Assembly: GCA_965226645.1 (NCBI GenBank)
Contig: CBDDDL010000002.1
Coordinates: 558,001-622,000 of the forward strand
DNA from: Poriferisodalis sp965226645
GTDB lineage: Bacteria; Actinomycetota; Acidimicrobiia; Acidimicrobiales; Poriferisodalaceae
Length of the DNA: 64,000 bases
Direction of reading: 5' to 3'
Shown here: piece by piece, positions 60,195 to 64,000 of the stretch
How positions within the stretch are numbered: position 1 is the stretch's first letter
Layout of the letters: every line of letters begins with the position of its first letter
Position numbers and translations under genes: made by a program
Notes under the pieces: model-generated
Seen by the model: the letters and a program-made list of their open reading frames with translations, nothing else
What the model was told of the DNA's origin: nothing
Database searches by the model: none

Positions 60195-60806
60195 CTACTC
60201 GGCCAGATCGGTGCCGAGCGCGATCAAGATGTCAGGCGTCTCGAATGTCTGAACGGCGGAGGTGTCCTGCAGCATCGGGAACACGTCGTTGTCGGGGTCC
60301 AGCTTCAGGACTTCGGCGATGACGCGAGCCTCGAGAAGCGAACCTGGCTGGTGATATATGCGCGTTCGATCGAGCGGCGTACCGACGTAGTTCGTGGGCG
60401 ACTTGGTGACGTAGCTCAGCGCCTTGAAGCGGTCGTTGACCCGGCCGGCGGCACCGCGCACGGTCGTGGAGTTAGCTACCTGCACAGAGACCTCAGACAC
60501 CTGACGCGGCTGAAAGCCCTCGACTCCCGCAGCCGTCGTCGTTGTTGCGACCTCGGCCGTCACCGGCGGTGCGACGGTCGTCACCGTGTCGTCGCTTGGC
60601 GGTGTGGTGGTGTTCGCTGTTGGTGCCTGCGTCGATGGCGGCAGCGTGTCGCCTGGCGCCGCAGGCGGGGTGGTGTCAGTTGCGGTGATCTCATCGGGAT
60701 CGTCAACCGAGCGCAAGAGCAGCACGCCGACCACAACTGCGACCAGCACCAGCAACAGTCCGCGGACGGCCGCGCCGCTGTTGGTTTCGCCGGCTTGGCT
60801 GTTCAT
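60195..60806 (-). CDS. LytR C-terminal domain membrane protein
   Basis: 203 residues from ATG 60806 with GGGAGG upstream. One N-terminal transmembrane helix (AVRGLLLVLVAVVVGVLLLRSV), a Thr/Pro-rich linker (about 45-95), then a LytR_C domain: VSEVSVQVANSTTVRGAAGRVNDRFKALSYVT and RTRIYHQPGSLLEARVIAEVLKL, ending DILIALGTDLAE. It is likely a surface protein linked to cell wall polymers. It lies 37 bp before glycerate kinase. Confidence 0.9.
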   Translation of the reverse strand: MNSQAGETNSGAAVRGLLLVLVAVVVGVLLLRSVDDPDEITATDTTPPAAPGDTLPPSTQAPTANTTTPPSDDTVTTVAPPVTAEVATTTTAAGVEGFQPRQVSEVSVQVANSTTVRGAAGRVNDRFKALSYVTKSPTNYVGTPLDRTRIYHQPGSLLEARVIAEVLKLDPDNDVFPMLQDTSAVQTFETPDILIALGTDLAE

Positions 60807-61033
60807 CGGGTGACCTCCCGTCGATGTGCGCCCAACTGGGCACGGCCCACTGCGCGCCCGGTGTGCGCTGCGGACCGCAGAGTGAGCCGTATCGAAGCGA
60901 CAATCCCGCGAGCGTAGGACGAAACAATCCCTCTTGGGTGTACCCCCGCACAATTCACGCAGTGCCCCTGCGTTTTGCGCGCAAGAGCCCCGGAGCCAGA
61001 ATCGACCTCCGCGGCCGCGTAGGTTGCACGCTG

Positions 61034-61678
61034 ATGAAGATCACTGTCGTGGAGCATCCCGTTGCTGCAACTCACCTCGCTCGCCTTCGCAGTATCGAAA
61101 CCGGACGCGACGAGTTCCGGCAACACCTCGATGCGCTGGCGACCGTGCTGATCATTGAGGCCTTGGCAGACGTCACGGCGATTCCGACGCGAGTCGAAAC
61201 TCCGCTAGGAACCGCAGACGGCGTCAGGATCGAGCCGATGCCGACCTTGGTGCCCGTACTGCGCGCCGGCCTCGGAATGCTCGACGCAGCGCTCCGACTC
61301 GTGCCTGAGGCGCCGGTCGGATTTCTCGGCATGCAACGCGTCGAGTCATCGGAGACCTTGAGTGTGGATCACCGTCGCTACCTCGAGACGCTGCCCGCTG
61401 ATGTCGGTGATCGCCCGGCGATCGTGCTCGATCCGATGCTGGCCACCGGCGGGACGCTCATCGACGCCTGCAACGTCCTGTCCGACGCCGGCGCCGGGCC
61501 TCTCATAGTCGTGTGCGCGCTGGCTGCGCCGGAGGGCGTCGCAGCCCTGCAGGCCGCAGGTGCAGGTCGCTTCGACGCCCATGTCGTCACTGCGTCCATC
61601 GACAGCCACCTCGACGAGCGGGCCTACATCGTGCCCGGACTCGGAGACGCCGGCGACCGGCTCTACGCCACATCCTGA
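61034..61678 (+). CDS. upp: Uracil phosphoribosyltransferase
   Basis: 214 residues from ATG 61034. Blocks: VEHPVAATHLARLRSIETGRDEFRQHLDAL, VPVLRAGLGMLDAALRLVPEAPVGFLGMQR, the PRPP-binding loop IVLDPMLATGGTLIDAC and the uracil-binding end YIVPGLGDAGDRLYAT. It salvages uracil to UMP. The ORF extends upstream but this ATG matches the family start. The last 16 bp overlap the convergent ribokinase-type gene. Confidence 0.96.
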   Translation: MKITVVEHPVAATHLARLRSIETGRDEFRQHLDALATVLIIEALADVTAIPTRVETPLGTADGVRIEPMPTLVPVLRAGLGMLDAALRLVPEAPVGFLGMQRVESSETLSVDHRRYLETLPADVGDRPAIVLDPMLATGGTLIDACNVLSDAGAGPLIVVCALAAPEGVAALQAAGAGRFDAHVVTASIDSHLDERAYIVPGLGDAGDRLYATS

Positions 61679-62613
61679 CCCCGCCGTGCGCCGCTCGGCG
61701 GGGTGAGCTGGGCCGCCGTTGGCAGGCTGGGCTGTGCGCCGTCGACGGTGACCGCCGCCGCACCTGCGCGCACGGCCAATTCCGCCGCCGCGGCGGGATC
61801 GCGGCCCGACGCCATGCTCACTGCGAACGCTGCAGCGAAGGCGTCGCCGGCACCGGTGGCGTCGCGCACCGTGACCTTCGGCGCCGCCACCTCCACGAGG
61901 CGGCCCTGGCCGTCCGCCGAGGGCAGGCGCACCGCGCAACCGTGCTCGCCGCGAGTCTCGACGAGCACCGCCTCCGGGCGCAGGTCGCACGTCCCGCTGT
62001 CTCGGTGTGCCTGCAGCTGCACGGATTCCTGGCGGTTCACGATGACCACATCGGCGAGGGGCGCGACCAACGGCGCGACGTCGTTGTAGGGAGCGGGATT
62101 AAACACCACCAGTGTCCGGTTCGCGCGGGCGATCTCCGCTGCGACGCGCGCCGCGGCAGCGCTGACTTCTCCCTGCAAGAGCAGCGCATCGGCGGCGGCG
62201 ATCTGGGCGGCGGCCTCCGCGACGCCGGCGGGATCGAGGTGGGCGTTCGCCCCGGCCGCCACGATGATCGACACGTCGGCGACGTCGACCGTGATGACCG
62301 CCAAGCCCGTCGTCGCGTCGGCCGGCGCCACATGACGGCAGTCGATGCCTTCGGCTTCGAGGCCCGCGCGCAGCCAGCGGCCCTGCTCGTCGTCGCCGAC
62401 TCGTCCGATCATGACCACGTGCGCGCCCAGCCGGGCCGCGCCGACGGCCTGGTTGGCTCCCTTGCCTCCCCGAAACCACGCAGCTCGGTCGGCATGAAGC
62501 GTCTCGTCGGGTCCTGGCCGCCGCGGCACCCAAACCGTCAGATCCGCGTTCAGGCTCCCGACGATGGCAATCCTCGGTGCCGCTGCTGACACCGGTGTGA
62601 GGTGGGCCGCCAC
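61663..62613 (-). CDS. Ribokinase-like PfkB family sugar kinase
   Basis: 316 residues from GTG 62613 (VAAHLTPVSAAAPRIAIVG); GTG 62592 is an alternative. The PfkB marks are IAIVGSLNADLTVWVPRRPGPDETLHA, WFRGGKGANQAVGAARLGAHVVMIGRVGDD, NRQESVQLQ, and VRDATGAGDAFAAAFAVSMASG with the catalytic Asp in the GAGD anion hole. This pattern is closest to ribokinase. No ribose transporter is nearby. Overlaps upp tail to tail by 16 bp and is divergent from the alcohol dehydrogenase gene. Confidence 0.93.
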   Translation of the reverse strand: MAAHLTPVSAAAPRIAIVGSLNADLTVWVPRRPGPDETLHADRAAWFRGGKGANQAVGAARLGAHVVMIGRVGDDEQGRWLRAGLEAEGIDCRHVAPADATTGLAVITVDVADVSIIVAAGANAHLDPAGVAEAAAQIAAADALLLQGEVSAAAARVAAEIARANRTLVVFNPAPYNDVAPLVAPLADVVIVNRQESVQLQAHRDSGTCDLRPEAVLVETRGEHGCAVRLPSADGQGRLVEVAAPKVTVRDATGAGDAFAAAFAVSMASGRDPAAAAELAVRAGAAAVTVDGAQPSLPTAAQLTPPSGARRGQDVA

Positions 62614-62666
62614 TAGGCGGTATTCTGCCGCCTGCTGATGGCCAAACGTGACCACTGCGGAGGCCC

Positions 62667-63761
62667 ATGAGCCTGCCCACGATGATGCGAGCGGCGCTGC
62701 TGATCGGCACCGGCGGTCCGGAGATGCTCGAGGTACGCGACGACGTGCCCGTACCAGCGCCGGGTCCTCTCGATGCATTGATCCAGGTGTCGGCGTGCGG
62801 CATGAACAACACCGACATCAACACCCGTGTGGGTTGGTACAGTCGCGCGATCGCCTCGGCAACCAGCGAAGGCGGATACGTCGAGGCGAGCGTCGATGAG
62901 GCCGCGTGGGGGCGCACGGGCCTCGAGTTCCCCCGCATCCAGGGCGCGGACGTGGTGGGGCGCGTCGTCGCGGTGGACCAAGACGTCGAAGACACTGCGC
63001 TGGTGGGGAAGCGGGTCATCGTTGATCCGTGCCTGCGCGATCCCGACGATCCGTCCGACCGCAGCAAGGCCGGGTATCTCGGCAGCGAGGCCGACGGGGG
63101 GTTCGCCGAGTTCGCAACTGTGCCGATCGAGAACGTGCACGCCGTGGACTCGGATCTCTCCGATGCCGAGCTCGCGACATTCCCGTGCTCGTCCGTGACC
63201 GCAGAGCACATGCTGACTCGAATCGGTCTGCGCAGCGGCCAGAGCATCGCGGTGACCGGCGCCAGCGGCGGGGTGGGCAGCGCTCTGATCCAGCTCGCGA
63301 GGCGCCGCGGCGCACGCGTGGTTGCGGTGGCTGGCAGTTCGAAGATCGCCCAAGTGCTCGACATCGGCGCACATGCCGCTGTGGCGCGCGAATCCCCATC
63401 AGTTCCTGTTGCCGCCGTTGCGGCGAACGGCGGTCCGTTCGACGCTGTGGCTGACGTAGTCGGCGGGGACAGCTTCGCCGGCTGGCTCGATGCGCTTGCC
63501 CGCGGAGGGCGATACGTCACCTCGGGCGCCATCGGCGGGCCGATTGTGCAACTCGATCTGCGGACCCTGTACCTCAACGACCTCGAGTTCTACGGCGCGA
63601 CGATTTACGAACCGGGCATCTTCGCTGATCTCGTCGGGTACATCGAGCGAGGCGAGATCCGGCCGATTCTCGGCGGCACCTTCCCGCTCGAAGAAATACA
63701 TGCTGCCCAGGAGGCATTCGTCCGCAAGGAGCACATCGGCAACCTGGTGATCACGCTCTGA
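62667..63761 (+). CDS. Zinc-type alcohol dehydrogenase / quinone oxidoreductase family
   Basis: 364 residues from ATG 62667. MDR fold: VSACGMNNTDINTRVGWY, then FPRIQGADVVGRVVAVDQDV, an NAD(P) fold with AVTGASGGVGSALIQLARRRGARVVAVAG, and a C-terminal NLVITL. The Cys-His pair that binds catalytic zinc in classical alcohol dehydrogenases is not evident (CGMNNTD instead of CHSD), so quinone-oxidoreductase-like NADPH chemistry is more likely. Substrate unknown. Divergent from the ribokinase-type gene with 53 bp between. Confidence 0.88.
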   Translation: MSLPTMMRAALLIGTGGPEMLEVRDDVPVPAPGPLDALIQVSACGMNNTDINTRVGWYSRAIASATSEGGYVEASVDEAAWGRTGLEFPRIQGADVVGRVVAVDQDVEDTALVGKRVIVDPCLRDPDDPSDRSKAGYLGSEADGGFAEFATVPIENVHAVDSDLSDAELATFPCSSVTAEHMLTRIGLRSGQSIAVTGASGGVGSALIQLARRRGARVVAVAGSSKIAQVLDIGAHAAVARESPSVPVAAVAANGGPFDAVADVVGGDSFAGWLDALARGGRYVTSGAIGGPIVQLDLRTLYLNDLEFYGATIYEPGIFADLVGYIERGEIRPILGGTFPLEEIHAAQEAFVRKEHIGNLVITL

Positions 63762-63782
63762 GCAGTTCGTTCCTACGGGGCG

Positions 63783-63855
63783 AGCCCGAGGTGGGAATCG
63801 AACCCACAACCCCCGCTTTACAAGAGCGGTGCTCTGGCCGTTGAGCTACTCGGGC
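63783..63855 (-). tRNA. tRNA-Thr (TGT anticodon)
   Basis: On the minus strand a 73-nt cloverleaf: acceptor GCCCGAG pairs with CTCGGGC, D arm GCTC...GAGC, anticodon stem CCGCT/AGCGG with loop CTTGTAA giving anticodon TGT, and T arm GTGGG-TTCGATT-CCCAC. T discriminator; CCA not encoded. Confidence 0.97.
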
Positions 63856-63891
63856 GTATGGCCCAGCGTATGGCCCAGCGTTTGGCCCAGC
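63856..63891. repeat. Three 12-bp tandem repeats beside tRNA-Thr
   Basis: GTATGGCCCAGC occurs twice and GTTTGGCCCAGC once in a row, starting directly at the mature 5' end of the tRNA, so the leader of the tRNA transcript is repetitive. It fits the general duplication pattern of this region. Confidence 0.9.
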
Positions 63892-63900
63892 GCTGCGGAT

Positions 63901-64000
63901 TCAGGTCGAATTCTGGGCGCGAGCGCGGGCGCGGGCGATGTCGAACAGGGCGACGGCCGTTGCCGCGGCCACGTTGAGGGACTCGATGCGCCCATAGATC
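63901..64000 (-). CDS. 3' end of TrmH/RlmB-type rRNA 2'-O-methyltransferase
   Basis: Only the last 32 codons lie in the window; the gene runs off the right edge. The frame reads IYGRIESLNVAAATAVALFDIARARARA before the stop at 63901. The ESLNVAAATAV block is the knotted SAM-binding motif 3 of SpoU/TrmH enzymes (xxxxSLNVSxAxxIxLyExxRQR), typically 23S rRNA 2251 or tRNA 18 methylases. Confidence 0.85.
   Translation of the reverse strand, partial: IYGRIESLNVAAATAVALFDIARARARAQNST

Overview
The window is high-GC, densely coded bacterial DNA with short intergenic gaps and many 1-11 bp gene overlaps. Its gene content points to an actinobacterium: an F420-type luciferase-like oxidoreductase, HemQ-type heme synthesis, a HelD-type RNA polymerase helicase, a PAC2 protein, a LytR_C protein, an Lhr helicase and a CIRCE-controlled solitary groEL. 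My best inference is Acidimicrobiia or a near relative; nothing in the window fixes the genus.

Layout. 1-7.6 kb is a mobile-DNA zone. It holds an intact IS21-type element with terminal repeats and a 6-bp target duplication inside a hypothetical gene, a possible decayed transposase, an HTH regulator, and a coupled pair made of a catalytically degenerate tyrosine recombinase and a DDE transposase-like protein, ending at tRNA-Arg(CCT). 7.8-18 kb carries redox, envelope and acyl-CoA genes: LLM oxidoreductase, NIPSNAP, DM13, DsbB-like, MFS, enoyl-CoA hydratase family, HtrA protease, APH-type kinase, 3-hydroxyacyl-CoA dehydrogenase and a B12-binding protein. 18-28 kb has a zinc-ribbon/adenylate cyclase/ATPase/TPR regulator and a three-gene FtsX/LolD-type ABC exporter. 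28-29 kb is a DUF433/DUF5615 toxin-antitoxin-like pair between two 98-bp copies of the 3' end of lhr. 29-41 kb has lhr, a CDGSH protein coupled to HelD, lnt, hemY and hemE. 41.4-42.3 kb is a decayed patch with a hicBA remnant and triplicated gene starts. 42.4-47.3 kb is a glycosyltransferase/methyltransferase/prenyltransferase-fold cluster facing a second methyltransferase, GtrA and DoxX. 47-57 kb has GNAT, PAC2, glnD, a hypothetical gene, larE, acyl-CoA dehydrogenase, hemQ, fdhD and a lipoprotein gene with an in-frame TGA. 57-64 kb has a VapB-like ORF, groL with terminator and CIRCE, glycerate kinase, a LytR_C protein, upp, a ribokinase-family gene, an alcohol dehydrogenase, tRNA-Thr(TGT) and the 3' end of a TrmH-type methyltransferase.

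How the genes work together. hemE, hemY and hemQ are three steps of the coproporphyrin-dependent heme route. The acyl-CoA genes suggest fatty-acid or branched-substrate degradation. The 42-47 kb cluster looks like assembly and export of an unidentified glycoconjugate or glycolipid.

The most distinctive feature is pervasive short duplication. Gene ends and gene starts are copied in tandem or nearby at about ten places, two of them shift reading frames, and several housekeeping proteins carry in-frame minisatellites. This suggests an unusually duplication-prone genome under relaxed selection. Other points to follow up are the dead recombinase/DDE pair, the 98-bp lhr duplication around a toxin-antitoxin cassette, and an Lnt whose catalytic cysteine is serine.
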